NCBI RefSeq assembly: GCF_003315205.1 | Contig: NZ_QNRR01000002.1 | Span: 1,094,857 to 1,158,856, forward strand | From: Roseimicrobium gellanilyticum | Lineage (GTDB): Bacteria > Verrucomicrobiota > Verrucomicrobiia > Verrucomicrobiales > Verrucomicrobiaceae | Direction of reading: 5' to 3' | Length of the DNA stretch: 64,000 bases | Part shown: positions 1 to 8,904 of the stretch, one piece after another | Position numbering within the stretch: the stretch's first letter is position 1 | How the letters are laid out: each line of letters begins with the position of its first letter | Notes under the pieces: generated by a model | Seen by the model: the letters and a program-made list of their open reading frames with translations, nothing else | The model's database searches: none | Told to the model about the DNA's origin: nothing | Made by a program: the position numbers and the translations under genes

Positions 1-83
1 GAGGGCCATGAATCAACGGATATCTCATCGCACAACTTTTTGTCAACACCTATCCATTCTCCAACAACGAAAGGAACTCAGGC

Positions 84-557
84 ATGCATAATGTCAAGCC
101 AGGAACCCTCAGCGCGGCCATAGCAGGCATCTCCCTGCTCCTCTGTGGCGCACCTCTTTTCGCCGGCGAGCCCCCCACCCTCACGCGCGTCGCTCTTCCT
201 CCCAAGGAAACCCCGGCGGCGTCCGTATACTTCATGCTCACTGCGCCGCGCGATCGCGAGATCCATGTCATCGTCGATAAGGTGGCTGTGTCAGGCCCCT
301 CGAAGCTCAACGGCGTTCCCGTCCGGCTGCCGCATCACAAGGTGGCGGAGTTGAAAAATGGCCGTTGGAAGGAAATCCGTACGGCCCAATGCGCCTCGCC
401 AGACTACGTCCGGTTGAAACCCTCCCAAAAACTCGTGGTCAAGGTCGAGCCCCCGGAAAGCAAGTTGCCGTGGCGCATCGGCATTCCCGCCTATGCCGCG
501 GCACCCGGGCCCAACGTGGCCGTGGAAACGGTTTGGGGACCTTCTAGTGCGAAGTGA
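84..557 (+). CDS. Secreted hypothetical protein
   Basis: A 157-residue protein. Residues 1-27 form a typical signal peptide (hydrophobic AAIAGISLLLCGAPLFAG followed by a plausible cleavage site), so the product should be exported. The mature part contains no domain I recognise. It is basic and Pro-rich, with a conserved-looking stretch around residues 60-95 that could be a small beta-rich domain. An AAAGGAA Shine-Dalgarno-like sequence about 8 bases upstream supports the ATG at 84. It stands alone ahead of the zincin lipoprotein gene, on the same strand with a 77-base gap. Function unknown. Confidence 0.72.
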   Translation: MHNVKPGTLSAAIAGISLLLCGAPLFAGEPPTLTRVALPPKETPAASVYFMLTAPRDREIHVIVDKVAVSGPSKLNGVPVRLPHHKVAELKNGRWKEIRTAQCASPDYVRLKPSQKLVVKVEPPESKLPWRIGIPAYAAAPGPNVAVETVWGPSSAK

Positions 558-634
558 CTTCCCCAATTCGCCGTCACTGCACGCTGGAAAAAAAGAGTTT
601 TGACTTCCACGCGTGTAACCGCTAACAACACGGC

Positions 635-1900
635 ATGAAATCTATCCATGTCTTTGGACTTTTGGTTTCCTCATCCAGTCTGCTGGCACTTTCCGCCTGC
701 AACACCACGCCCTCCGGAAGTACAAGCCACGAGGTTGTCACTGACAACAACACCAAGGTCTACAGGTTCAAAATCGGGCGTGCTGGCAACGCCTCCCTCA
801 ATGACGGAACGGCCGCTGGCATTCTCCGGGATGCCACGGAAATTGTCGCCGGAAAGCATCGGGACGATGATTTCACCGCCAACATTCGCTTTGAGCAATC
901 CGGGCCAATCGACACAGTGTCCAGCAATGGCGTCGTCAACAGCGCCGAAGACTTCAGGGCGCTTTCGCGCCTGGGGCGCAACGTCGTCGTCGTTGACGCC
1001 ATCAACTACTGCGGAGGCTACATCCCGGGTGTTGTGGGTTGCGCGCCCGTGCCGGGGAGTTTCATGGCCGTGGTGCGGTATGGTTCGTTGGAGGGCATGA
1101 TCTGGGCCCATGAGTTCGGTCACAACTGCGGTCTCAATCACCGCGATCACTCGACAGCACTCATGCATCCTCAGATTGGGTCGGCCCACAAGAGTCTGAA
1201 TCAGCATGAGAGAGATAAATTCGAGCAGAAGGTCGCCTCAGGCCGGAGCCGGAGCGTACAGTCGGCCTCTGAATCCGAACGCGATGGTGCGCCTCCGAGT
1301 TCCGCACAAGAGTATCTGGACCGGGTGTATCTGCACGGCGTGCCCTATGCCCATGTTGAAGGCTTTGGCCCCCAACACATTCCGGCTCTCAAGGCTGCTC
1401 TGAATTCACCGAACCGCCTTCACAGTTGGTCCAATGCCGTGGTCGGGCTGGCAGCCATCGCCACACCGGAATCCGTCGAGGCCGTACTTTCGTTCGTGCG
1501 CGCAAACAACGTCTCCGTCTCTTCGGGCAGCTATCAGGTGAAACGGACGGCCGTCATGGCACTGGGATATGCCGTGCAAAAAGCCAGCACCTCCCAGGAT
1601 CCCGTCTATCGCGAAGCAAGGGCCAAAGCCCTTGCCCAGCTACAGCAAGCGGCATCCGGCAGCTATTGGAGGTCCCGTGTAGGCGGCACGGCCCGAAGCG
1701 TTTCGGGCGCAGATCCCACGGAAGGTCTCGTGACCTCTGCGCTCGCGGGTCTGGCACTTTCTGGTGCGCCTGAAGCGGCAGCATTCTTCGAGAATGCATC
1801 GCGCGGCACGGGCCGAAGCGTGGGCGACGACCCAATCGCGGAAGCCCGGAAAGAATATGCCAAGGTAAAGGCTCAGGGGGTGCGCTCCTATACGGACTGA
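635..1900 (+). CDS. Zincin-type metalloprotease lipoprotein with C-terminal HEAT-like repeats
   Basis: A 421-residue protein. The N-terminus is a lipoprotein signal with lipobox ending at the Cys of LALSAC (residue 22). Residues 159-169 read HEFGHNCGLNH, a complete HExxHxxGxxH metzincin zinc motif with Glu160 as the expected general base. A Met at residue 177 (TALMHP) sits where the metzincin Met-turn should be. From about residue 240 to 400 the sequence becomes helical and Ala/Leu-rich with periodic pairs of helices (for example SNAVVGLAAIATPESVEAVL), consistent with HEAT-type repeats. The expected role is zinc-dependent proteolysis at the cell envelope, with the repeats binding a partner. 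The combination of a metzincin core with HEAT repeats is unusual. Substrate unknown. Confidence 0.8.
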   Translation: MKSIHVFGLLVSSSSLLALSACNTTPSGSTSHEVVTDNNTKVYRFKIGRAGNASLNDGTAAGILRDATEIVAGKHRDDDFTANIRFEQSGPIDTVSSNGVVNSAEDFRALSRLGRNVVVVDAINYCGGYIPGVVGCAPVPGSFMAVVRYGSLEGMIWAHEFGHNCGLNHRDHSTALMHPQIGSAHKSLNQHERDKFEQKVASGRSRSVQSASESERDGAPPSSAQEYLDRVYLHGVPYAHVEGFGPQHIPALKAALNSPNRLHSWSNAVVGLAAIATPESVEAVLSFVRANNVSVSSGSYQVKRTAVMALGYAVQKASTSQDPVYREARAKALAQLQQAASGSYWRSRVGGTARSVSGADPTEGLVTSALAGLALSGAPEAAAFFENASRGTGRSVGDDPIAEARKEYAKVKAQGVRSYTD

Positions 1901-1964
1901 TCTGGGTACCGCTCACTCACCCCAAAACAAGACCCCCTTCATACTTGGGCGCGGTCAGGGAGTC

Positions 1965-2828
1965 CTACCCCTCCCTCCGCGCCATCCACAACCCCGCGAG
2001 CAGGATCACTCCGCCGGCTAATTGTGCCGGTGCGAGCGCTTCACCGAGAATCATCCATGCTGCCATCGCCGCGGTAGCCGGTTGGATGAGCAGGCCCAAA
2101 GATGCAGGCGCGGCAGAAAGCCGGGCCAGCGCATAGGTGATCAGTGTCTGACCTCCGAATTGGGATACCAAGGCCAAACCCACCACGGCCAGCCAGCCCT
2201 TCAGGGTGTTGGGCACGATCGTCTCCCCAGACAGCCAGGCCGCAGGCAGGAGCAGCGCTGCCGTCAGCACCCCGCTCAGAATCATGATGGTCACGGTGCT
2301 CAGCCCACGGTCCCGGGCGGACTTCACACTCAGGATGTATCCTGCATAGAACACCCCGGAAAGCACGCCGAGAGCATCCCCCTTCAGCGTATCCGGCGTG
2401 ATGTATGCGTTCTTGCCCACCAGCAGGGCAGTGCCAGCCAAGGCCACCGCCATCGCACCCAAGAATTTCCGGCTCACCCTGGTCCCGAAAAAGAGCCACC
2501 CCATGAGCACCACAAAGATGGAGGCCAGATTCGCCTCCAGCGTCGCATTCGCCACGGAGGTGTACTTGATGGACCAATGCCAGATGGCGAGGTCTGTCGC
2601 AAAACAGGCGCCAACGAGCGCCAGTACGGACCAGTCCCTGCCGCCGGGACGCGTAACTCCCCCACCCGAGGCAGCAGCCCAAAGCCCCATCATGGGCAGG
2701 GCCAGCGTGATCCGCCAGAACGCTGTGGCACTCGGCCCGACCTCGCTAAACCTCACAAAGATGGGGGCAAAGCCAATACCAATGGCCCCGGCAATGAGGG
2801 CGAGAAGGCTGCGAGTATGCAAAGTCAC
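1965..2828 (-). CDS. EamA/DMT-family transporter
   Basis: A 287-residue integral membrane protein with about ten hydrophobic segments arranged as two five-helix halves, as in the EamA (drug/metabolite transporter) family. Each half carries family-like features: the N-terminal half contains GIGFAPIFVRFSEVGPSATA and FWRITLALP, and the C-terminal half contains SQFGGQTLITYALARLSAAP followed by a P-x-x-A-x-x-x-W-x-x-L-G-E motif (ILGEALAPAQLAGG). The length is normal for the family. The substrate cannot be predicted. Its 3' end converges with the zincin gene, and the start faces a 303-base intergenic region downstream of parC. Confidence 0.88.
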   Translation of the reverse strand: MTLHTRSLLALIAGAIGIGFAPIFVRFSEVGPSATAFWRITLALPMMGLWAAASGGGVTRPGGRDWSVLALVGACFATDLAIWHWSIKYTSVANATLEANLASIFVVLMGWLFFGTRVSRKFLGAMAVALAGTALLVGKNAYITPDTLKGDALGVLSGVFYAGYILSVKSARDRGLSTVTIMILSGVLTAALLLPAAWLSGETIVPNTLKGWLAVVGLALVSQFGGQTLITYALARLSAAPASLGLLIQPATAAMAAWMILGEALAPAQLAGGVILLAGLWMARREG

Positions 2829-3131
2829 AAGGTGAGGCAGGAAGTCAGACGGCGAAAGGGCGAGCAGAAGAGTTCGTCTGCCGATGGAGAAGGGATGGCA
2901 TAAATCGCACTCTCACTTGTGATAGCAGTGACAAACACGTCCACCTGCCATGGGTGAACAAGGCAGGTTCACTAAACCAATTCCCATTGAAGAGTTAGCA
3001 TTTAAATCGTGCTGATTTTTGTGCTACCTGGCAGACAGATTACTGATCAAGAACGATTTAGCAGGCTTATTTTATCGACACCGATCCATGTAAAAGCCAG
3101 AAAACACGCACTTGGATAAGTCCCGCCGTTA
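2829..3131. other. Intergenic region upstream of the EamA gene
   Basis: About 300 bases between two minus-strand genes (3' end of parC and 5' end of the EamA gene). The middle part (about 2990-3080) is clearly more AT-rich than the flanking coding DNA, as expected for a promoter region. I see no convincing open frame, terminator with T tract, or known RNA element in it. Confidence 0.5.
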
Positions 3132-5135
3132 TCAGGATTGCTTCTCACCTCTGTCGTGAGTGATCTTCTCCACCGACTTCTCAGTCACGATGTTCCCCTT
3201 GCTCTCGCGTCCCTTGATGGCCAGTTCGCCGAAGGGATAGGAGAACTCATCCACACGCATGCGCAGTTCGTGCTTCAGTTTGATAAGCAGCTTCTGGGCG
3301 TTGCTGTCGTCCTCGGACTCGTGCCGGGCGAAGTAGAGCACCCGGGTGCCGGCTTCCTCGGAAGTGAGCTGATATTCCTTGTCACGGGTAATGCCCCCGA
3401 CGCGGAAGCGCTTGGCATAGACTTTCCCAGCCTTGCCATCGCGGTAGATCATCGAGTACACCGCCTGCTCGTCGCGCTTGAACACGGCGACATAACACGG
3501 GTTTTTCCCAACGTGGAACTTCGGCGCAGCCTTCACCACACTCATGGAGCCCTCACGGGTGATGTAGAGCACCTCATCCAGCGCTGAGCACTTGCCGATG
3601 GCCTCTCCTTCCTTCTTCAGGCCATAGCCGGCAAAGCCTTCCTTGGAGTCGAGGTAGAGCGTTTCGTTCGCAATCGCCACTTCGGAGGCAGCCACACGCT
3701 CGAAGCCCATGATCTGCGTACGACGCTCACGGTCCTTGCCGTAGTCCTTCTTCAAACGCTCAAAGTGAGCCACCGCGTACCGGGTGAGCTGCTTCAGATG
3801 CTTCTGCGTCACCTCGATCTCGCGCTCAAGCGCCACGATGGCCTCGTCCGCCTCGAAGGAGTTGAACTTGGAGATGCGCTTGATGCGGATTTCGGTGAGG
3901 CGGTTGATATCCTCCTCTGTCACCTCGCGCTTCAGCAGGCGGAGGTAGGGCTTGAGCCCCTTCCAGATGGCGCCGATGACAGCATCCCAGCTCGTGGCCT
4001 CTTCGATGTCGCGGTAGATGCGCTTCTCGATGAAGATCTTCTCGAGCGAGGAGAAGTGCCACTTCTCCTCCAGTTCATTGAGCTCAACCTCAAGCTCCTG
4101 CTTCAGAATCTGCCTGGTGTGCTCCGCGCTGTCCCGCAAGAGTTCGGTCACGCTGATGAAGCGAGGCTTGTCATCCTGAATGACCACGGCATTCACCGAG
4201 ATGCTGACTTCACAATCGGTGAAGGCATACAGGGCCTGGATGGCCTGGTCCGGATCCGTGCCGCTGGGCAGGTGCACGAGGATCTCCACGAACTCAGCCG
4301 TGTTGTCCTCCACCTTCTGGACCTTGATCTTGCCCTTCTCATTCGCAGCGACAATCGACTCCTGGATGCTGGTGGCCGTGGTGCCGAAGGGAATCTGGAC
4401 AATGCGGACCATGTTGCGCTTCGGCACCGTCTCAATCTTGGCTCTCACCCGGATGCGTCCACCCCGCTGACCATCGTTGTAGTCACTGGCATCCATGATG
4501 CCGCCCTGTGGAAAATCTGGATACAGGACGAAGACTTCATTCCGCAGCGCCTTGATGGAGGCATCGCAAAGTTCCAGGAAGTTGTGCGGAAGAATGCGGC
4601 AGGACAGACCTACGGCAATGCCCTCCACCCCTGAAGCCAGCAGCATGGGGAACTTCACCGGCAGGGTCACGGGCTCCTTGTTGCGACCGTCGTAGCTCTG
4701 TGCCCAGTTGGTGACCTTCGGGCTGTACACCACATCCAGTGCAAACTTGCTCAGGCGGGCCTCAATATATCGTGGCGCCGCTGCACCGTCGCCGGTAAGG
4801 ATGTTCCCCCAGTTTCCCTGGGTGTCGATGAGCAGTTCCTTCTGCCCAATCTGGGTCATGGCATCGCCGATGGAAGCGTCCCCGTGGGGATGGTACTTCA
4901 TCGTGTTGCCCACCACGTTCGCCACTTTGTTGTAACGACCATCCTCCAGTTCCTTCAGCGAATGCATGATGCGCCGCTGCACGGGTTTGAATCCGTCATT
5001 GATGTGCGGCACGGCGCGCTCGAGGATCACATAGCTCGCGTAGTCCAGGAACCAGTCGCCGTAGAGTTCATCCACGTGCTTGGTGTGCTGCTCAGGAGCG
5101 GGAGATGAGGAAGAGTCGGGGGAAGCGGGGGCCAC
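3132..5135 (-). CDS. parC: DNA topoisomerase IV subunit A (ParC-type)
   Basis: A 667-residue type IIA topoisomerase A subunit. The winged-helix and tower regions are recognisable from residue 20 on. The active-site Tyr is residue 123 in AAAPRYIEAR, preceded by Arg122, and the QGNWGN motif lies at about 106-111. The quinolone-determining segment reads HPHGDASIGDAM, with Ala at the position of the usual Ser. The protein ends soon after a single short C-terminal region rather than a full six-bladed GyrA pinwheel, which fits a ParC-like short form. It should nick, pass and religate duplex DNA together with the ParE-type subunit encoded at 13712-15673. The two genes are on the same strand but are separated by about 8.6 kb. 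Confidence 0.92.
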   Translation of the reverse strand: MAPASPDSSSSPAPEQHTKHVDELYGDWFLDYASYVILERAVPHINDGFKPVQRRIMHSLKELEDGRYNKVANVVGNTMKYHPHGDASIGDAMTQIGQKELLIDTQGNWGNILTGDGAAAPRYIEARLSKFALDVVYSPKVTNWAQSYDGRNKEPVTLPVKFPMLLASGVEGIAVGLSCRILPHNFLELCDASIKALRNEVFVLYPDFPQGGIMDASDYNDGQRGGRIRVRAKIETVPKRNMVRIVQIPFGTTATSIQESIVAANEKGKIKVQKVEDNTAEFVEILVHLPSGTDPDQAIQALYAFTDCEVSISVNAVVIQDDKPRFISVTELLRDSAEHTRQILKQELEVELNELEEKWHFSSLEKIFIEKRIYRDIEEATSWDAVIGAIWKGLKPYLRLLKREVTEEDINRLTEIRIKRISKFNSFEADEAIVALEREIEVTQKHLKQLTRYAVAHFERLKKDYGKDRERRTQIMGFERVAASEVAIANETLYLDSKEGFAGYGLKKEGEAIGKCSALDEVLYITREGSMSVVKAAPKFHVGKNPCYVAVFKRDEQAVYSMIYRDGKAGKVYAKRFRVGGITRDKEYQLTSEEAGTRVLYFARHESEDDSNAQKLLIKLKHELRMRVDEFSYPFGELAIKGRESKGNIVTEKSVEKITHDRGEKQS

Positions 5136-5471
5136 AGCGCGGAAGCGGGTAGGAAACTACGGAAGGGTTAGGTATCGGCAGGTTTGCCCGGTTTTCAAGC
5201 ATCAATGCAAAAGCCCACGCCACGCCGCGTGCATCCTGCAAAGTCCCCACGCAATCGGCACGGCCCAGACCTTGTGCATTGCCTCGACAGACCCGCGAAA
5301 GTCGCGTCACAAGCCCTTCTGTTCGTGCAGAATACCCATCCCAAGGGAATATGATGGTCTTCCGGCGCAATTTATGCGTAAATTTTGAAGAAACGAAGCA
5401 TCTATCCGTCCAAAGAAACCCCACTTTGGCGTCCCCTTTTGTAAAGGAATAGAAACAAACCCCACCCAGCC
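5136..5471. other. Divergent intergenic region, parC / glycine-zipper lipoprotein
   Basis: About 336 bases between the parC start (minus strand) and the glycine-zipper gene (plus strand), so it should carry both promoters. The plus-strand-proximal third is AT-rich and includes a short palindrome TTTATGCGTAAA near 5371-5382. Open frames here are short, overlap the parC start, and resemble no protein I know. I see no gene. Confidence 0.45.
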
Positions 5472-5807
5472 ATGAAGAACATCAAGCGACTCACCCTCGC
5501 TCTACTCGCAACACTTTCCATCAGCTCCATGTCGTGCACGAGCGGGCCAAATGCGCGCACCGGCACGGTGCTGGGCGCGCTCGGCGGCGCTGGCCTTGGC
5601 GGCATCATCGGCCACCAGAGTGGTCGTGGTCTGGAAGGCGCAGCCATCGGTGCCGGTCTCGGCGCCCTCGGCGGCAATCTGATCGGCGGCGCGCAGGACG
5701 AGCGGAACTACTACAATCGCGGCGGCTACTACGGCGGCCAGGGTAATGGCTACTACCGCTCCTACGGTCCCCCGCCCCCTCCTCCCCGCGGCGGCTACTA
5801 CTATTGA
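5472..5807 (+). CDS. Glycine-zipper lipoprotein
   Basis: A 111-residue protein. A lipoprotein signal peptide ends in the lipobox SSMSC (Cys about residue 22). Residues 32-75 are a glycine zipper: repeating GxxxG units such as LGALGGAGLGGIIG and AIGAGLGALGGNLIGG, a pattern that forms tightly packed membrane helix hairpins in the Gly-zipper/17-kDa-antigen-like families. The tail is Gly/Tyr/Pro-rich (YYNRGGYYGGQGNGYYRSYG, then a Pro run and GGYYY). It is expected in the outer membrane or envelope. It is followed at once by a strong intrinsic terminator, so it is probably monocistronic. Confidence 0.82.
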   Translation: MKNIKRLTLALLATLSISSMSCTSGPNARTGTVLGALGGAGLGGIIGHQSGRGLEGAAIGAGLGALGGNLIGGAQDERNYYNRGGYYGGQGNGYYRSYGPPPPPPRGGYYY

Positions 5808-5894
5808 TTGGGTAGGCCAGAGACATCCGCATCGTTCCTGACTCGTCAGGAAGGGATGGATGATGAAAGCTCGCAGGTCTACCTGTGGCACCCG

Positions 5895-5932
5895 ACCGCG
5901 CTACGCCACTTGGTGAAGCGCGGTTTTTCTTT
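5895..5932. terminator. Intrinsic terminator between convergent genes
   Basis: A perfect 8-bp stem (ACCGCGCT at 5895-5902 paired with AGCGCGGT at 5917-5924) is followed by TTTTCTTT. It is downstream of the glycine-zipper gene and ahead of the convergent minus-strand gene ending at 5963. A second perfect hairpin (TTCCTGA, loop CTCG, TCAGGAA; 5835-5852) lies upstream but lacks a T tract. Confidence 0.8.
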
Positions 5933-5962
5933 CGACCTGACAACACAGAAGACGCAGTCCGC

Positions 5963-7039
5963 CTACTGGTTCCCACCCTTCGTCTGCACGACCCATTGCA
6001 TGGCATTGAACTCACCTTCCACCGCAATGCGTCGAAGGTACTGCTTCATTTCGGTATCACTCAGGGTTGGAAGAAGGCGTCGGTGTTCCTTGATGAGTGC
6101 CGATGTCGCCGCACGCTCGGTGCTGTTTCTCTCCTGAAGCTCTGCGGCCGTCATGTCCAGCCCGGGCATCTCCTCATACCACTCACTCGAATTGACGATG
6201 GTCCTTTCGATGGATGAAGAGATGAGCTTTTCCACCAACCCGGCGCGTTCTGTCGGTTTTTTGAGCGATTGTGTCAGGGCAAGGAGACTTTCTATGGCCG
6301 GCCCTTTCGCTTCCGCCGGCCCCGTCTTCATATGCTGTGCCAGTTCCATCAAGACAGATATCTGACCGATGGGAAGGTGGGCCATGCCAAGCGTCTCCGC
6401 ATAGAGCGAATCGAAGCCTGCGCTTTTGCAGGCTTTGGTAACTTCACTCGAGATCTCCTGCGGGTACATGTGCGGACGTCCCCGGCTGGCCGCGCCTTCA
6501 AGGGCATCCAGCCCGCTCTCCACATCTCCAGCCTTGAAAGCATCCAAGGCCGCATTGCACCAGCCGAGGGAGTTCTTGGGGTCATTCTCCTGCATCCGCC
6601 GGACCCATTCGTCTGTGGGCTGTTTCAGCCCGCGAGCCACCATGAGCATCATGGCTGACACGCGCGGATCGTCCGGATGGCGTTCTGCAGCTTCTTCTAG
6701 CCATGGAACCGTTTCGGTGGAGAGCATGAAGCCTGCGATGAGGCTGCCCGCAGTGCGGCCTTCCTGCTCGATGTACGCTTCAAGCTGCGCACGCGTGGGA
6801 AGAGGGTACTTTTTGCCCTCCGCCATATCTGCCAGGAAAGCAGCGACGGAGCGTTTCTGAACAGTATCCTGAGCACCTTTCCCATCCCCGACCCGATGCC
6901 GAGCAACTGCCTTGGCGTCGGTGGAAGACGACAAAAGATCGTGGCCCCAGAAAAACCAAAGTCCACCAACCACGCCCGCGAGAGCGAAAGCCGCACTGCT
7001 GACAAAAGCGAACCGACGGGATGCTGGAGACAAGGCCAT
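5963..7039 (-). CDS. Membrane-anchored hypothetical protein, paralogue of the 7115-8146 gene
   Basis: A 358-residue protein from the ATG at 7039; a TTG two codons upstream is also possible. One N-terminal membrane anchor (FAFVSSAAFALAGVVGGLWFFWG) is followed by a long, mostly helical extracytoplasmic region. The middle part (about 100-200) looks like degenerate helical repeats with a DDPRVSAMMLM stretch and a possible TPR-like LGWCNAALDAFKAGD. The C-terminus, LPTLSDTEMKQYLRR followed by EGEFNAMQWVVQTKG, is nearly the same as the C-terminus of the next gene, so the two are tandem paralogues. Function unknown. Confidence 0.7.
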   Translation of the reverse strand: MALSPASRRFAFVSSAAFALAGVVGGLWFFWGHDLLSSSTDAKAVARHRVGDGKGAQDTVQKRSVAAFLADMAEGKKYPLPTRAQLEAYIEQEGRTAGSLIAGFMLSTETVPWLEEAAERHPDDPRVSAMMLMVARGLKQPTDEWVRRMQENDPKNSLGWCNAALDAFKAGDVESGLDALEGAASRGRPHMYPQEISSEVTKACKSAGFDSLYAETLGMAHLPIGQISVLMELAQHMKTGPAEAKGPAIESLLALTQSLKKPTERAGLVEKLISSSIERTIVNSSEWYEEMPGLDMTAAELQERNSTERAATSALIKEHRRLLPTLSDTEMKQYLRRIAVEGEFNAMQWVVQTKGGNQ

Positions 7040-7114
7040 GCTCAAACTGGGTTTTCCACCGAAAGACGGCTACAGCACACCATTTTGTCTAACGCATGGC
7101 GATAGAAAAAGCAC

Positions 7115-8146
7115 TCAACGTCTTCCTTTCGTCCGCACCACCCACTGCATGGCGGCAACCTTCCCTTCGCTCTCCACACGGCGCAGGTACTCTCTCATCT
7201 CCGCCTCGCTCAAGTCAGGAAGCAGGCGTCGATATTCCTCCACGAGCGCGGTAGCCGCAGCGACCTCGGATGAATCCACACCAACGCCACCTGCCACTGC
7301 TGGCGAGCCCACCGGAGGCGTCATGTAGTTACCCATGAACGGAGTGCCGCCGACTGAGCCATAGCCGGAACCACCAAGGGCATTCGCCACGATATCGCCC
7401 ACGGCTCTCCTGGTACCGCTGGAGAGATTGAGTCCACTTCCATTTCTCAAACCGAGAATATTCCCCAGCGAACCACCACTGCCCTGCTCCAGTCTGCGTT
7501 GGACGTCCTCTTGCAAATTCATGAGTGCGGACACCTGGCCGAGCGTCATGTCTGCGGCAGCCCTCGCATCGGCGCGCAAGGGAGCATAGGCAGGGCTGTT
7601 GAATGCCTGAGCGGCCTCTCGCAGCACCTCTTGAGGATAGCCTCCAAGACGCTGACTTCCGCTCCCATAGAAGCCGGGAACCAGCACATCCTCAGCCACA
7701 CCGCCCCGCATCGCATTGGGCTTGTTGATGAGCTCCTCGACCAGAGGATGATCCTGCATTCGTTCATTCGTAGTTTGGTTGAGCTTCGGAAGTCCCTCCT
7801 TGGAAAGAATGTAAGAAGTCAGCGCCTCACTGGCGGCCTTTTGCTTTTCCTGCTCCAAGATGGCAGCAAATTCCTCGCGCGTGGGCTGCCGTTCCTGACT
7901 CGCGAGCGTCCCCTGAGTCAGGCTGGGCAACGCCTCGGCAGAGGCGGATGACACCGGGCTGCCACCGGAATGCCCACCACCTGCCGCTACAGTGGCGGTA
8001 CCCGCTTGCGCCGAGGCACTTTCGCTTCGGAAGGGCTTCAAGAAATCCATGTCCCTGAAGTGCCACGAGCCGAACGCGAGGGCTACCCCCACTCCGACGG
8101 CACAGGGGGCGGCAATGACCCAGCGGAGAGTTTTGGGCGAGGACAT
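7115..8146 (-). CDS. Membrane-anchored hypothetical protein, paralogue of the 5963-7039 gene
   Basis: A 343-residue protein with an N-terminal membrane anchor (VIAAPCAVGVGVALAFGSWHF) and a low-complexity Gly/Ser/Ala linker (about 42-70). The helical domain is similar in plan to its neighbour. The C-terminal LPDLSEAEMREYLRR and EGKVAAMQWVVRTKG match the neighbour closely. The central region carries a Gly-rich segment (about 235-290: GSGGSLGNILGLRNGSG and onward) absent from the paralogue. The start at 8146 has a fair Shine-Dalgarno (AAGGA, about 8 bases away). The 75-base gap to the downstream paralogue suggests one transcript. Function unknown. Confidence 0.7.
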   Translation of the reverse strand: MSSPKTLRWVIAAPCAVGVGVALAFGSWHFRDMDFLKPFRSESASAQAGTATVAAGGGHSGGSPVSSASAEALPSLTQGTLASQERQPTREEFAAILEQEKQKAASEALTSYILSKEGLPKLNQTTNERMQDHPLVEELINKPNAMRGGVAEDVLVPGFYGSGSQRLGGYPQEVLREAAQAFNSPAYAPLRADARAAADMTLGQVSALMNLQEDVQRRLEQGSGGSLGNILGLRNGSGLNLSSGTRRAVGDIVANALGGSGYGSVGGTPFMGNYMTPPVGSPAVAGGVGVDSSEVAAATALVEEYRRLLPDLSEAEMREYLRRVESEGKVAAMQWVVRTKGRR

Positions 8147-8265
8147 GACCAGAATCCTTGGCTACAACCGTGCAACAGTCACCATTTCAGCAGCACTTTC
8201 GCAAGCTGGCGATGGAAAATTCACCATTCGACAGACTACGCATCAAAGAGTAAAGCCACACACCC

Positions 8266-8670
8266 ATGAGAAACGGAATGCGAGCACCGGCGTTTCTGGT
8301 CACGCTGGCTGTTCTGGCAGCTGGCATGCTGGTTCTGTTGTCGATTTCAGACTCGCTGCTCGGAGCCCTCTTCTTTTTGCCGTTTTCCCTGGGGCCGCTC
8401 TTCGTGTCACTAATCCTCGCTGCAAAATCGCCGGGCAGGCTTTCTCAGAGGCTGCTCCTCGCAAGTTCCATTCTCTATGCGGTGTGGTTCGGATACATCT
8501 ATTTGGAGGCGTTTCACTGGCATGTAGACCCACAGAGTGCGGTGGCCATGGTTTTCATCGGGCTGCTTTCGCTGCCTGTGATGATCCCCGTCTGGATTGT
8601 CTCCCTCCTGCAGATAGGTCGGAGTACCGCCCCTGGCGCTCCCATCGGGACAGATCGTCCATCCGCATAG
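8266..8670 (+). CDS. Small four-helix membrane protein
   Basis: A 134-residue protein with four predicted transmembrane helices: about 8-25, 30-52, 63-82 and 91-112. It has a short polar tail and no soluble domain or catalytic motif. It is divergent from the tandem paralogue pair to its left, with a 119-base shared upstream region. I do not recognise the family. Confidence 0.6.
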   Translation: MRNGMRAPAFLVTLAVLAAGMLVLLSISDSLLGALFFLPFSLGPLFVSLILAAKSPGRLSQRLLLASSILYAVWFGYIYLEAFHWHVDPQSAVAMVFIGLLSLPVMIPVWIVSLLQIGRSTAPGAPIGTDRPSA

Positions 8671-8904
8671 ACCAATAACACTCCCGTTGGACCGGCCCTT
8701 TTTCCGGGGCCCCCATCAGGCAGTTTGGGCTGGCCACCTTCCGGATCAGCATCCTTTTCCTGACGCGCGGCCTCATTCAAACTTCTGATGGGGTCCATCA
8801 GGAAGTGCAATTGGGCAATCAGCGGTCGCAGAGGCATCCTGGGACGTAATCCTTTCCCAAGAGAACACCCCACCGCCCCTTCTCAACCATACCACCCTGT
8901 CGCC

